A stretch of 32,885 nucleotides of DNA from JANMEX01 sp049696015. Lineage in GTDB: Bacteria; Pseudomonadota; Alphaproteobacteria; Rhizobiales; Rhizobiaceae. The stretch covers positions 1-32,885 of the forward strand of contig JBAVTG010000040.1 of the NCBI GenBank assembly GCA_049696015.1. Direction: 5' to 3'. The position numbers and the translations under genes were made by a program. The notes beneath the pieces are model-generated. The model was not told where the DNA came from. It saw only the letters and a program-made list of their open reading frames with translations, and did not search any database. Of the stretch, positions 15,456-23,165 are shown one piece after another (the first letter of the stretch is position 1; each line of letters opens with the position of its first letter).

Positions 15456-16481
15456 ATGAACAAGCCACCCGCCCCTGCCCGCACTGTTGACGAGATTACC
15501 GGTTCGCATCGCTTTCGCCGTCTGCGCAAGGCCGATTGGTCGCGGCGGCTTGTGGCCGAACACCGGCTGTCTGTGGATGATTTGATCTGGCCGCTGTTTC
15601 TCATGGATGGTGACAATTGCGCCGAGGATATCGCGGCGATGCCGGGCGTGCAACGCTTGTCAGTAGACCGCGCCGTGCGCGAAGCCGAACGCGCCGCAAG
15701 GCTTGGCATCCCGGCCATTGCCACGTTTCCTTATATCGCCAAAGCACACAAAGACGTTCGCGGTTCGCATATTTTGGACCCGGACAATCTGATCAACCGC
15801 GCCACCCGCGCCATCAAGGCGGCGGTGCCGGAGATGGGCATCATCACTGATGTGGCGCTTGATCCATTCACCAGCCACGGGCATGACGGCATTCTGCGGG
15901 ACGGCATCATCGTCAATGACGAGACAGCCGCCCAGCTTGCCAGCGCCGCAGTCAACCAGGCAGACGCCGGCTCGGACATCATCGCCCCGTCTGACATGAT
16001 GGACGGGCGCATTGGCGCAATCCGCGATGCGCTCGATGCAGCTGGCCACCAGGACGTTGCCATCCTATCCTATGCTACCAAATTTGCCTCGGCTTATTAT
16101 GGCCCCTACCGCGAGGCTGTTGGCACAATGGGCTTGCTCAAGGGCGACAAGAAGACCTACTACCTCGACCCGGCAAACAGTGACGAGGCGGTGCGCGAGG
16201 CGGAGCAGGATCTGGCTGAAGGCGCTGACATGATCATGGTCAAACCCGGCCAGCCCTATCTCGATATTATCCGGCGCCTCAAGGACACGTTCGCCGTGCC
16301 GACTTTCGCCTACCAGGTGTCCGGCGAATATTCTTCTATTATGGCTGCGGCACAAAATGGCTGGCTCGACGGCGACCGGGCGATGATGGAAAGCCTGCTG
16401 GGGTTCAAGCGCGCCGGCTGCGACGGGATTTTGACCTACTTTGCCCCGCGCGTGGCTGAGATGCTAAAGGCGCGCGGGTGA
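15456..16481 (+). CDS. hemB: Delta-aminolevulinic acid dehydratase (porphobilinogen synthase)
   Basis: Condenses two 5-aminolevulinate molecules to porphobilinogen in tetrapyrrole synthesis; cytoplasmic octamer. The 341 residues are full length. Schiff-base lysines are Lys209 (SYATKFASAYYGP) and Lys263 (MVKPGQPYLD). The metal-site region TDVALDPFTSHGHDG (131-145) has Ala/Asp where zinc enzymes have three Cys, so this is the zinc-independent, Mg-using type seen in Pseudomonas. FAYQVSGEYSS is intact near residue 284. Its stop is only 4 bases from the convergent 4-TM protein gene, with no visible terminator. Confidence 0.98.
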   Translation: MNKPPAPARTVDEITGSHRFRRLRKADWSRRLVAEHRLSVDDLIWPLFLMDGDNCAEDIAAMPGVQRLSVDRAVREAERAARLGIPAIATFPYIAKAHKDVRGSHILDPDNLINRATRAIKAAVPEMGIITDVALDPFTSHGHDGILRDGIIVNDETAAQLASAAVNQADAGSDIIAPSDMMDGRIGAIRDALDAAGHQDVAILSYATKFASAYYGPYREAVGTMGLLKGDKKTYYLDPANSDEAVREAEQDLAEGADMIMVKPGQPYLDIIRRLKDTFAVPTFAYQVSGEYSSIMAAAQNGWLDGDRAMMESLLGFKRAGCDGILTYFAPRVAEMLKARG

Positions 16482-16485
16482 TCTA

Positions 16486-16887
16486 TCAGCTATATCTCTT
16501 CGGGCTGTTCCGCTTGAAATTCGCAACCAGGTAAATCAGAAACACGCAAACAAAGGCGGCATCAACCGCTATTGAAACCCCAGCTGCGGTTTTTGAGAAC
16601 CCGTAAGCCAGAACGAGGCTGATGAACGCGAGTTTGCTAAGCGTCGCCATAACCAACACCAAGTTTCTGGCGGCAGGGCGAAACGCGGCATAGGCAAGCG
16701 CCAGTCCGACAAGGGTGACCAGAATTGCCCAATTACGGACGACCAACGCTGCCAAAGGCCCGGCAACAGTTTCCCCAAACATCGACTGCAATGCTGCGTC
16801 TGGTGCGATTGCTGCAAAAAGCATAGTAGATGTGATCAATCCGGAAATCAGCAGCACCGGTTTGATGGTCGCGTCTATCGTGTTCAT
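16486..16887 (-). CDS. Small four-helix membrane protein of unknown function
   Basis: A 133-residue, strongly hydrophobic protein with four predicted membrane helices (about 8-28, 43-66, 70-92 and 100-122) and a basic C-terminal tail (ANFKRNSPKRYS). A conserved-looking loop MFGETVAGPLAALVVRNWA joins helices 1 and 2. I do not recognise the family. It follows the DUF4386 gene by 71 bases in the same direction and has a GAGA-type weak SD, so co-transcription with DUF4386 under the TetR-site region is plausible. Confidence 0.75.
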   Translation of the reverse strand: MNTIDATIKPVLLISGLITSTMLFAAIAPDAALQSMFGETVAGPLAALVVRNWAILVTLVGLALAYAAFRPAARNLVLVMATLSKLAFISLVLAYGFSKTAAGVSIAVDAAFVCVFLIYLVANFKRNSPKRYS

Positions 16888-16958
16888 GGCAATTCTCTTT
16901 GTCTGGCGTTGCAGGGCCGATTGAAGACATCAGGCACGGTTTGCAGCGCGCTCACCTT

Positions 16959-17705
16959 TCATATGCCTTTGTGGACCAAACTGAGGCCAGCGAGTATCAA
17001 CCAGATAGTCAAGCCGAGAAATCCGGCGATTGTCGCAAGCGAAAACATTCCACCATTTTGCCCGAGCACGATGGCCAATCCTTCGCCAGTGCCGAGCGCA
17101 ATTGCGGCTGCCGTGGCGAACCCGGCAACTGCCGTCACGCGGCTCTGCTCGCGCCATTGCACCAGCGACAGCATCAAGACGAACAACGCCGTCAGCAATT
17201 GGCCGAGATGTTCGCCGATGGCCACCCCGCCCCAGGCGTTGAGGAGGTCGAATGCCCGTTCCGCCTGATAGCGTGCCGCTTCACTTGCATTCGGATTGGC
17301 ATAGGCTGCGGCAACGCCTGGGATGGCGAACACCCATCGCATCAATCCGATGGCCTGCAGCGTGCCGGCCAGCGCGCCGAACAGCGCTGCGCCAATGGCA
17401 AGCGCCGGGGCAGTTTTCAACCGGACAGCGTTGATCGAAAGCGCCACAGCCATGGGCGCTAAGGCCAGCGCTGCGAGACCGAACGCATACCAGGTCAGGA
17501 TCAGCGCCGGTCCGCCCTTGGCGAACAGCGCCAACGCCTCACCCGCCGGCTGACGCAGAATGTCGGGATAATTGTAAATGCTGCCAAGGATCGAGAACGG
17601 CACATTGAAAAGCACCGCCAGCGAGATTGCGGCGATGCCCGTGGCGCGGGCCGGAAATGGGTTGTTTTCAGGTGATGGCTTGTCTTCGGTCATTGTCGTG
17701 TCCAT
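16959..17705 (-). CDS. DUF4386 family membrane protein
   Basis: A 248-residue integral membrane protein with about six to seven helices after a polar N-terminus. The DUF4386 signature is visible in the middle: IGLMRWVFAIPGVAAAY, a short hydrophilic Asn/Ser/Glu loop, and AWGGVAIGEHLGQLLTAL. Function is unknown. The first ATG (17703-17705) lies 3 bases from the first of three TCACY-N4-GGTGA palindromes; a second ATG at 17693 removes four residues. It is divergent from a TetR gene and is the most likely repression target of that regulator. Confidence 0.83.
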   Translation of the reverse strand: MDTTMTEDKPSPENNPFPARATGIAAISLAVLFNVPFSILGSIYNYPDILRQPAGEALALFAKGGPALILTWYAFGLAALALAPMAVALSINAVRLKTAPALAIGAALFGALAGTLQAIGLMRWVFAIPGVAAAYANPNASEAARYQAERAFDLLNAWGGVAIGEHLGQLLTALFVLMLSLVQWREQSRVTAVAGFATAAAIALGTGEGLAIVLGQNGGMFSLATIAGFLGLTIWLILAGLSLVHKGI

Positions 17706-17708
17706 TTG

Positions 17709-17777
17709 TCACTTTGTGGTGACTTTTAGATATCACCTGTCGGTGACATTGACAAGCGGTTATTCACCGACTGGTGA
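17709..17777. promoter_or_regulatory. Three tandem TCACY-N4-GGTGA palindromes (candidate TetR operators)
   Basis: Three 14-bp palindromic copies lie in the 130-base divergent region: 17709-17722 (TCACT-TTGT-GGTGA), 17733-17746 (TCACC-TGTC-GGTGA) and 17764-17777 (TCACC-GACT-GGTGA). Centres are 24 and 31 bases apart. Arms are conserved while the 4-base spacers are not, as expected for protein-binding sites. They abut the DUF4386 start on one side and precede the TetR gene on the other. Confidence 0.75.
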
Positions 17778-17835
17778 CAAAATGTTGGACATGGAATGGG
17801 AAATTCGCTATCCCCTTGTAAAACAGGAGCATTTC

Positions 17836-18474
17836 TTGGCTGAAACACCAAAAGTAACCGAAACCAAATCGCGCGACCGTGCCAGGACTCGTGACATGAT
17901 CCTGGCAGCGGCGAAGCATGTGCTGGCATCGGACGGGTTCCAGGGTTTTGGCGTCAACGCCATTGCCCGCCAAGCGGGGTGCGACAAGCAGCTGATCTAC
18001 CGCTATTTCGGCGGGCTGGACGGCCTGGCAGAGGCCATCGGCGAGGACCTGGCCGGATGGATAGGCGAAACCGCCGTTCCGGCCGCAAAGCCACGGACTT
18101 ATGGCCAATGGGCGGCGCAGATGCTCGACGCCTATCTCACTGCACTCATCGGCAGTCCGCTGGTGCAGAAGATTTCAGCATGGGAGCTTGCTGAGCCGTC
18201 ACCGGTTGCCCGGAAACTTGCGGCCGCCCGCAGCGCGGCCATGGTCCGCTGGCTGGCCGCGCAACGCGGCGACATTGCCCTGCCCGCCACGATAGACGCG
18301 TTCGCGGTCAACGCCATTTTCGTCGCCGCAGCACAGCATCTGGTGCTGGCGTCTTCGGCCTCAGGCGGCTTTTCCGGCATATCGTTGGCACAAGATAGCG
18401 ATTGGATCCGCGTCCGCGCTACGTTGGCGGCGATGATAGCCAGGGTTTATCCCGACGAGGAGCCCCGGCCATGA
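17836..18474 (+). CDS. TetR-family transcriptional regulator
   Basis: A regulator of 212 residues if it starts at the TTG at 17836, which has AGGAG 6 bases upstream; ATGs at 17782 and 17791 are in frame but would begin almost inside the last operator-like palindrome. The N-terminal helix-turn-helix is clear: RDMILAAAKHVLASDGF, then FGVNAIARQAGCDKQLIYRY (about 40-60). The C-terminal ligand domain is Ala-rich and unassigned. Divergence from the DUF4386 gene with three shared palindromes suggests autoregulation and control of both transcripts. The stop overlaps the DUF423 start by 4 bases (ATGA). Confidence 0.9.
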   Translation: MAETPKVTETKSRDRARTRDMILAAAKHVLASDGFQGFGVNAIARQAGCDKQLIYRYFGGLDGLAEAIGEDLAGWIGETAVPAAKPRTYGQWAAQMLDAYLTALIGSPLVQKISAWELAEPSPVARKLAAARSAAMVRWLAAQRGDIALPATIDAFAVNAIFVAAAQHLVLASSASGGFSGISLAQDSDWIRVRATLAAMIARVYPDEEPRP

Positions 18475-18848
18475 AGGCGAATCCTCAGATTGTGCCGTCC
18501 CGCCCCTTGCTCGTTGCTGCCGGTCTTTCCGGGGCGCTGGGCATCGGTCTTTCGGCCATGTCCGCCCATCGCCCAGACCTGCCCAATCTGGGGACTGCGG
18601 CGGCCATGCTGATGTTCCACGCGCCGGCATTTGCGGCGCTTTCGCTCATGGCAGGAAACCGGTTGCGGCACTTCGCTTCATTGGCGCTTGCAGTCGGGTT
18701 GATCCTGTTCGCGGGGGACATTGCCACACGCGCCTATCTTGGGACGCGCCTTTTCCCGATGGCTGCGCCCTCCGGCGGGATGCTGATGATCGCGGGTTGG
18801 CTCGGGATTGCAGCGTCCGCATTTTGGCCGGCCGGAAGAAACCGCTAA
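18471..18848 (+). CDS. DUF423 family small membrane protein
   Basis: A 125-residue protein with four hydrophobic segments, matching the DUF423 (YgdD-like) layout: LLVAAGLSGALGIGLSAMSAH at the first helix, a FHAPAFAALSLMAG second helix, a GLILFAGDIATRAYLG third and GGMLMIAGWLGIAASAFW fourth. The function is unknown. The ATG overlaps the TetR stop (ATGA), with GAGGAG 8 bases upstream, so it is co-translated with the regulator. Its stop codon overlaps the stop of convergent sthA by 3 bases (18846-18848 against 18845-18847), leaving no room for a terminator. Confidence 0.82.
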   Translation: MKANPQIVPSRPLLVAAGLSGALGIGLSAMSAHRPDLPNLGTAAAMLMFHAPAFAALSLMAGNRLRHFASLALAVGLILFAGDIATRAYLGTRLFPMAAPSGGMLMIAGWLGIAASAFWPAGRNR

Positions 18849-20236
18849 AGGGCACCCATCCGGTTCCATGCGTCGAGCCCAGCAATTTTGTAGGCTTCCG
18901 CCAGCGTCGGGTAGTTGAACGTGTTGTTGACGAAGAAATCCACCGTGCCGCCAAGGTTGATCACCGCCTGGCCGATGTGGATGAGTTCGGTCGCGCCTTC
19001 GCCCACTATGTGCGCACCCAGAAGGCGGCGCGAGCTGAGTGCGAAAATCAGTTTCAGGAAGCCGGAATTGACGCCCATGATATGGCCGCGCGAGGTTTCG
19101 CGAAAGCGCGCCACGCCACATTCGTAAGGTTCGCCGCTCTCGCGCACCTGTTCCTCAGAGAGGCCGACTGTCGAAATTTCCGGCACGGAGTAGATGCCAT
19201 ACGGAAAGGTTTCCGGCGGCGGCGGCAAGGTGATTCCAAACGCATGGCAGGCGGCAACCCGCCCTTGTTCCATTGAGGTGGAGGCAAGGCTTGGAAAACC
19301 GATGACATCGCCGCACGCATAGATATGCGGCACGCTTGTCTGGAATGTTGTGGCATCCACCTTGATGCGTCCGCGCGAGTCGCTTTCAATGCCGACACTG
19401 TCGAGCCCGAGACTGCCGACATTGCCACTGCGTCCAGCCGCATAGAGCAGCATTTCGCTGCGCACCAGACGCCCGTCGCTGAGGTTTGTCTCGACACCTT
19501 TGTCCGTCACCACGACATCCTTGACGCCGCAGCCGAGCCGCACCGTCATGCCCCGGTCGCGCATCTGGTGAATGAAATCATCGATCAGTTCGCGGTCGAC
19601 GAAGTCGAGAATGGTTTCGCGGCTTTCAACAAGTGTCACCGGCACATCGAGCGCGGAGAATATCGTTGCATACTCCACTCCAATCACGCCGCCGCCGATG
19701 ACAGTCAGCGTGCGCGGCAGCGTCTTGATGTCGAGGATCTCGTCGCTGTCATACACATGTTCATGGTCAAACGGGATGTTGTCCGGCCGGTGGGGGCGGG
19801 TTCCGACCGAGATCAGCGCATGCTCGAAACTGACTTCGCTGATTTCGTCGGCTTCACTGGTCAGGGTCGCCCGGTTCGGCCCGGTCAGTTTGGCTGCCGA
19901 ATGCACATATTTGACACTGTTGCGCATGAACTGATGCTGCAGCACTTCAACTTCATGATCGAGCGTCTTGTGCAGGCGCGCAATCAGATCGCTGGCGGAA
20001 ATGTCCTGCTTGACGCGGTAGCCGCGGCCATAAAAGCCGCGTTCGCGCCAGCCTGACAGGTTCAGCACGGTCTCTCGCAAGGTTTTGGACGGGATGGTCC
20101 CGGTATGGACCGACACCCCGCCCAGTCTGCGCCCCTTGTCGACCACGAGCACAGATTTGCCAAGTTTCGCCGATTGCACTGCCGCACGCCGCCCGGAAGG
20201 ACCGGAGCCGATGACCAGCATGTCATAGTGATTCAT
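18845..20236 (-). CDS. sthA: Soluble pyridine nucleotide transhydrogenase (Si-specific)
   Basis: FAD flavoenzyme of 463 residues that transfers hydride between NADPH and NAD+. The FAD site GSGPSGRRAA (10-19), the NAD(P) site VIGGGVIGVEYA (about 178-189) and the ACGDVIG motif are present, and the C-terminal NYPTLAEAYKIAGLDAWNR is typical of SthA rather than dihydrolipoamide dehydrogenase. At the position of the redox cysteines the sequence is GGVSVHTGTIPSK: no CxxxxC disulfide, and the single Cys of E. coli SthA is Ser42. No His-Glu disulfide-reductase end is present. The start lacks a strong SD; a short-leader promoter is possible at 20250-20278. Confidence 0.94.
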   Translation of the reverse strand: MNHYDMLVIGSGPSGRRAAVQSAKLGKSVLVVDKGRRLGGVSVHTGTIPSKTLRETVLNLSGWRERGFYGRGYRVKQDISASDLIARLHKTLDHEVEVLQHQFMRNSVKYVHSAAKLTGPNRATLTSEADEISEVSFEHALISVGTRPHRPDNIPFDHEHVYDSDEILDIKTLPRTLTVIGGGVIGVEYATIFSALDVPVTLVESRETILDFVDRELIDDFIHQMRDRGMTVRLGCGVKDVVVTDKGVETNLSDGRLVRSEMLLYAAGRSGNVGSLGLDSVGIESDSRGRIKVDATTFQTSVPHIYACGDVIGFPSLASTSMEQGRVAACHAFGITLPPPPETFPYGIYSVPEISTVGLSEEQVRESGEPYECGVARFRETSRGHIMGVNSGFLKLIFALSSRRLLGAHIVGEGATELIHIGQAVINLGGTVDFFVNNTFNYPTLAEAYKIAGLDAWNRMGAL

Positions 20237-20249
20237 GATTGCGCCGCTT

Positions 20250-20278
20250 GTTATACGCCTGATCAGGCTGACAGACAG
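20250..20278 (-). promoter_or_regulatory. Candidate sthA promoter with a palindromic spacer
   Basis: TATAAC (20250-20255, 5 of 6 consensus) lies 17 bases from a poor CTGTCT (20273-20278). The spacer contains the perfect 12-bp palindrome GCCTGATCAGGC (20257-20268), which could be an operator. The predicted leader would be only about 7 bases. Confidence 0.3.
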
Positions 20279-20408
20279 GAAGGTGGAAGGCTAGCGATTG
20301 TCCGCCCGGTTTCAAGAAGGCGATCCAAGTTTTTGCGGGCTGTGATTGCAGTCACCTTGCAGCATCCCCATGTAATCAGTGACTTTCAACAGAAGGCCTG
20401 TGACCGAC

Positions 20409-20870
20409 ATGAACCAGACCATTGACTATAGCAGAGACGAACTTGTGCGAAACTCTGCTTACGAAAACGTACGCACCCGCCGCGTCATGGCCGTGCTGGT
20501 CGATTGGCTGATTGTCCTGGGACTGTGCATTCCCGTGTCCATTGTTATCTTCTTCCTTGGCTTGGCAACACTTGGTCTCGGCTTTGGCCTTTACGGCCTG
20601 ATGGTTCCGGCCATGGCGCTGCTTTACTCCGGCGTGACGATGAGCGGGCGCGAGCAGGCGACCGTCGGCATGCGGATGATGGACATTCATGTTGAACGGC
20701 TAGACGGCAAACCGATCGATTTCCTGACAGCAGTGGCACATACATTCCTGTTTTGGGCGGCAAATGTGGTTTTGACGCCGTTTGTCCTTTTGGCTACGCT
20801 TTTCACGGACCGCAAGCGGGCGCTGCATGACATGCTGACCGAGTGTGTCGTGATGCGCGGCACGCTCTGA
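20409..20870 (+). CDS. RDD family membrane protein
   Basis: A 153-residue protein with the RDD pattern: RRVMAVLVDWLIVLGLCIP (Arg and Asp at the first helix) and a later LFTDRKRALHDMLTECVV (Asp-Asp region near the C-terminus). Three to four membrane helices are present (about 24-45, 48-72, 105-127). RDD proteins are of mostly unknown function, some linked to ion transport. The ATG at 20409 is preferred to an in-frame GTG at 20379. Its neighbour bpt begins 74 bases downstream on the same strand; the pairing of RDD, bpt and hemB is a common Rhizobiales arrangement, as I recall it. Confidence 0.85.
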   Translation: MNQTIDYSRDELVRNSAYENVRTRRVMAVLVDWLIVLGLCIPVSIVIFFLGLATLGLGFGLYGLMVPAMALLYSGVTMSGREQATVGMRMMDIHVERLDGKPIDFLTAVAHTFLFWAANVVLTPFVLLATLFTDRKRALHDMLTECVVMRGTL

Positions 20871-20944
20871 TTCCAGTTGGACGGTTGCCACTTGAATTTT
20901 TCCGGCTTCGCTTCATGCTGTGGGTGATCACGCAAGCATGAGCC

Positions 20945-21697
20945 ATGACACATCACCACCAGACCGCTAACCCGCAGTTCTACTTGACCGCTCCGCAGCC
21001 GTGCCCCTATTTGCCGCACCGGTTCGAGCGCAAGGTGTTCACGCATCTTGTCGGCGAGCGGGCGGCGGACCTGAATGATCTCCTTACTCAGGGCGGATTC
21101 AGGCGTTCGCAAAACATTGCCTACCGGCCAGCATGCGAGACCTGCAGGGCCTGCGTATCGGTGCGCGTATTGGTGCAGGAGTTTCAGCGCACTGAAAACA
21201 TGGAGAGGGTTTGGAAGCGTAATAGCGATCTGATCGGCAAAGAATACAAGGCAGAGCCGTCCAGCGAGCAGTATGCGTTGTTCCGCAAATATCTCGACGC
21301 GCGCCACGGTGACGGCGGTATGGCCGACATGTCGGTGCTCGACTATGCGATGATGGTTGAAGATACCCACGTGCGCACCAAGGTGATCGAATATCGCAAA
21401 CGTGGACCGGACAGCTTCATCACTGGCGGCGGCACGGGAGATTTGATTGCTGTGTCCTTGACCGACGAAATGGGCGATGGGCTGTCGATGGTCTATGCCT
21501 ACTTTGATCCGGATCTCGCCAAACGATCGATCGGGACCTATCTGATCCTCGACCACATTGAGCGGGCCCGCGCAGCGGGCAAGCCGCATCTGTACTTGGG
21601 ATACTGGGTCGAGGGCTCCCGCAAGATGGGTTACAAAACCCGCTTCTTTCCGCAAGAACATCTTGGGCCGACCGGCTGGGCACTGCGCGAATTTTGA
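20945..21697 (+). CDS. bpt: Leucyl-tRNA--protein transferase of the Bpt type (arginyltransferase-like)
   Basis: A 250-residue cytoplasmic aminoacyl-tRNA protein transferase of the ATE/Bpt family, which adds Leu to N-terminal Asp or Glu so that the N-end rule ClpS-ClpAP route can degrade the protein. The N-terminal domain shows CPYLP (Cys20) and the Cys cluster CETCRACVSVRV (Cys64, Cys67, Cys70). The C-terminal GNAT-like domain shows GDGLSMVYAYFDPDLAKRS and LGYWVEGSRKMGYK. Length matches bacterial Bpt. It is part of a plus-strand set with the RDD protein and DMT transporter; no clps or aat gene is in the window. Confidence 0.93.
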   Translation: MTHHHQTANPQFYLTAPQPCPYLPHRFERKVFTHLVGERAADLNDLLTQGGFRRSQNIAYRPACETCRACVSVRVLVQEFQRTENMERVWKRNSDLIGKEYKAEPSSEQYALFRKYLDARHGDGGMADMSVLDYAMMVEDTHVRTKVIEYRKRGPDSFITGGGTGDLIAVSLTDEMGDGLSMVYAYFDPDLAKRSIGTYLILDHIERARAAGKPHLYLGYWVEGSRKMGYKTRFFPQEHLGPTGWALREF

Positions 21698-21731
21698 ACC
21701 CTGGCATGCGCCACAGACCATAAGGGCGATC

Positions 21732-22616
21732 ATGCCGCATTCAGACCGCACAAAGGGACTTGCGCTTGCTGCACTCGGCGGCCTTGCCCTCAGCTTTGAC
21801 ATTCCGCTGATCCGCCTGTCCGGCGGCGATCTCTGGTCGGTGCAGTTTGTCCGCGGCTTGATGATTGCGCCGATTGGCATAGTCGCGTGGCTGCTGCTGC
21901 GACAGTTTGGCGGCTATCGCGAGCCGATGCTGCCTGGCCGCCTGGCTTGGCCCATCGCGCTTTTGTATGCTACATCCTCGGCGCTGTTCTTTTTCGCCGT
22001 GTTCAACACGTCGACAGCCAATCTCGTGTTCATCCTCGCCTTCAATCCGATGATTGCTGCGCTGTTTGGCTGGCTGCTCATGAAGGAGCGTCCTGCCCCT
22101 CAGACGTTTCTGGCTATGGCTGTGATGCTTATCGGGGTCTACATCATCGTCAGGGACGGCTTGGCGGCAGGCAATTGGCAGGGCGATTTTGCCGCTCTCG
22201 TCAGCGCTGCCGCGATTGCCGGGGCAATCACCCTTTCGCGCGCGTCTGGCCGCAACCACGGTTTCACCGTCATGATTTCACAGCTCGGCCCGGTGCTTTT
22301 GTCCATTCCGGTCATCATCTCGCAAGGCGTTTCTGTGCCGCATTTCAGCTGGATGGTGCTCAACGGAGCCCTGCTTTTGCCGCTCGCCTTCTTCTGCCTC
22401 GCTGCCGCCCCGCGCTACATTGGCGGGGCGGAGTCGGCGATGTTCTATCTGCTGGAAACAGTGCTGGCGCCAGTATGGGTATGGCTGGTGTTTGCCGAAA
22501 AGCCGACAGTCAACGCAATAACCGGCGGCATGATCCTTCTCGGCGCGCTGGCGGCGCATACGATCTGGGAGTTGCGGCGGGAGCGGGAACTGCCCGCCCC
22601 GTCGTCACCGGTATAA
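21732..22616 (+). CDS. DMT-superfamily (EamA) transporter
   Basis: A 294-residue permease with about ten hydrophobic helices in two EamA repeats (about 5-133 and 147-278). The first repeat has FFAVFNTSTANLVFILAFNP followed by FGWLLMKERP, and the second has RYIGGAESAMFYLLETVLAP and LVFAEKPT. These repeat-end motifs are typical of drug/metabolite exporters. The substrate is unknown. The ATG at 21732 has AGGG 6 bases upstream and starts 34 bases after bpt; the open frame from 21558 lies inside bpt and is ignored. It is convergent with the cupredoxin gene, 9 bases apart. Confidence 0.9.
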   Translation: MPHSDRTKGLALAALGGLALSFDIPLIRLSGGDLWSVQFVRGLMIAPIGIVAWLLLRQFGGYREPMLPGRLAWPIALLYATSSALFFFAVFNTSTANLVFILAFNPMIAALFGWLLMKERPAPQTFLAMAVMLIGVYIIVRDGLAAGNWQGDFAALVSAAAIAGAITLSRASGRNHGFTVMISQLGPVLLSIPVIISQGVSVPHFSWMVLNGALLLPLAFFCLAAAPRYIGGAESAMFYLLETVLAPVWVWLVFAEKPTVNAITGGMILLGALAAHTIWELRRERELPAPSSPV

Positions 22617-22625
22617 GCTTTAAAC

Positions 22626-23120
22626 TCACTTTACAGTAAGCGTCGTCCACATGCCGGACGCATAATGGCCAGGGATATTGCAGAACAGGATGTACAGCCC
22701 CGGCTTCAGGTCGAGCGTCAATGCCCCTGATTTTCCGGGATCGAGCTCCGAGACTTCGCCAAGATCGCCAGATGCTTCTTCATCAACGCGGTTTTCGTTT
22801 TCAACATAAGGCAGAACCGTGTTCTCATCTTTCACCGGGGAAATCAGCATCTCGTGCTGCAATTCCTTCGAGAGATTGGTGACATTGAATGTCACTTTGC
22901 CGGCCGGAACCGTCTTCTGGTCAATACCGATGCTCATGATGGCCATGTGCATCTTGCCCATCATGCCCATGCCAAGGCCCATGTTCTTGCTCATATCCAT
23001 CATGCCGCCCTTGTCGAGGAGCGAGACGTTGACAACGCTGTCTGCCATGGCGGGCAAAGCCGAAGCACCAAACAGCACGAGGGCTGCCAATCCAGATTTG
23101 AAGAATGCTGCGCGTTTCAT
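22626..23120 (-). CDS. Exported Met-rich cupredoxin (type 1 copper protein)
   Basis: A 164-residue periplasmic protein. The signal peptide ends ALPAMA before DSV (residue 27). A Met-rich stretch (40-62) has ten Met and one His in 23 residues. The cupredoxin fold follows, with all four type 1 copper ligands: His89 in LQHEML, then Cys147, His152 and Met157 in FCNIPGHYASGM (C-x4-H-x4-M). Such proteins carry electrons or handle copper; the Met-rich stretch would suit Cu(I) binding. The start at 23120 has AAAGGAAAG upstream. A perfect FNR/FixK-type box lies 73-87 bases before the ATG. It is 160 bases downstream of the RND operon on the same strand, without a visible terminator between. Confidence 0.9.
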   Translation of the reverse strand: MKRAAFFKSGLAALVLFGASALPAMADSVVNVSLLDKGGMMDMSKNMGLGMGMMGKMHMAIMSIGIDQKTVPAGKVTFNVTNLSKELQHEMLISPVKDENTVLPYVENENRVDEEASGDLGEVSELDPGKSGALTLDLKPGLYILFCNIPGHYASGMWTTLTVK

Positions 23121-23165
23121 AATGCTTTCCTTTCGGGAAAACGGGACGGAATGTCCTGTCCGTGA

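Noticed and set aside
17578..17835. Longer TetR start upstream of 17836
   Set aside because: The extension to 17578 runs through the DUF4386 start and operators. ATGs at 17782/17791 remain possible, but AGGAG spacing favours the TTG at 17836.
20687..21880. Minus-strand open frame (397 codons) across the RDD, bpt and DMT genes
   Set aside because: It crosses three well-supported plus-strand genes and has no family features.
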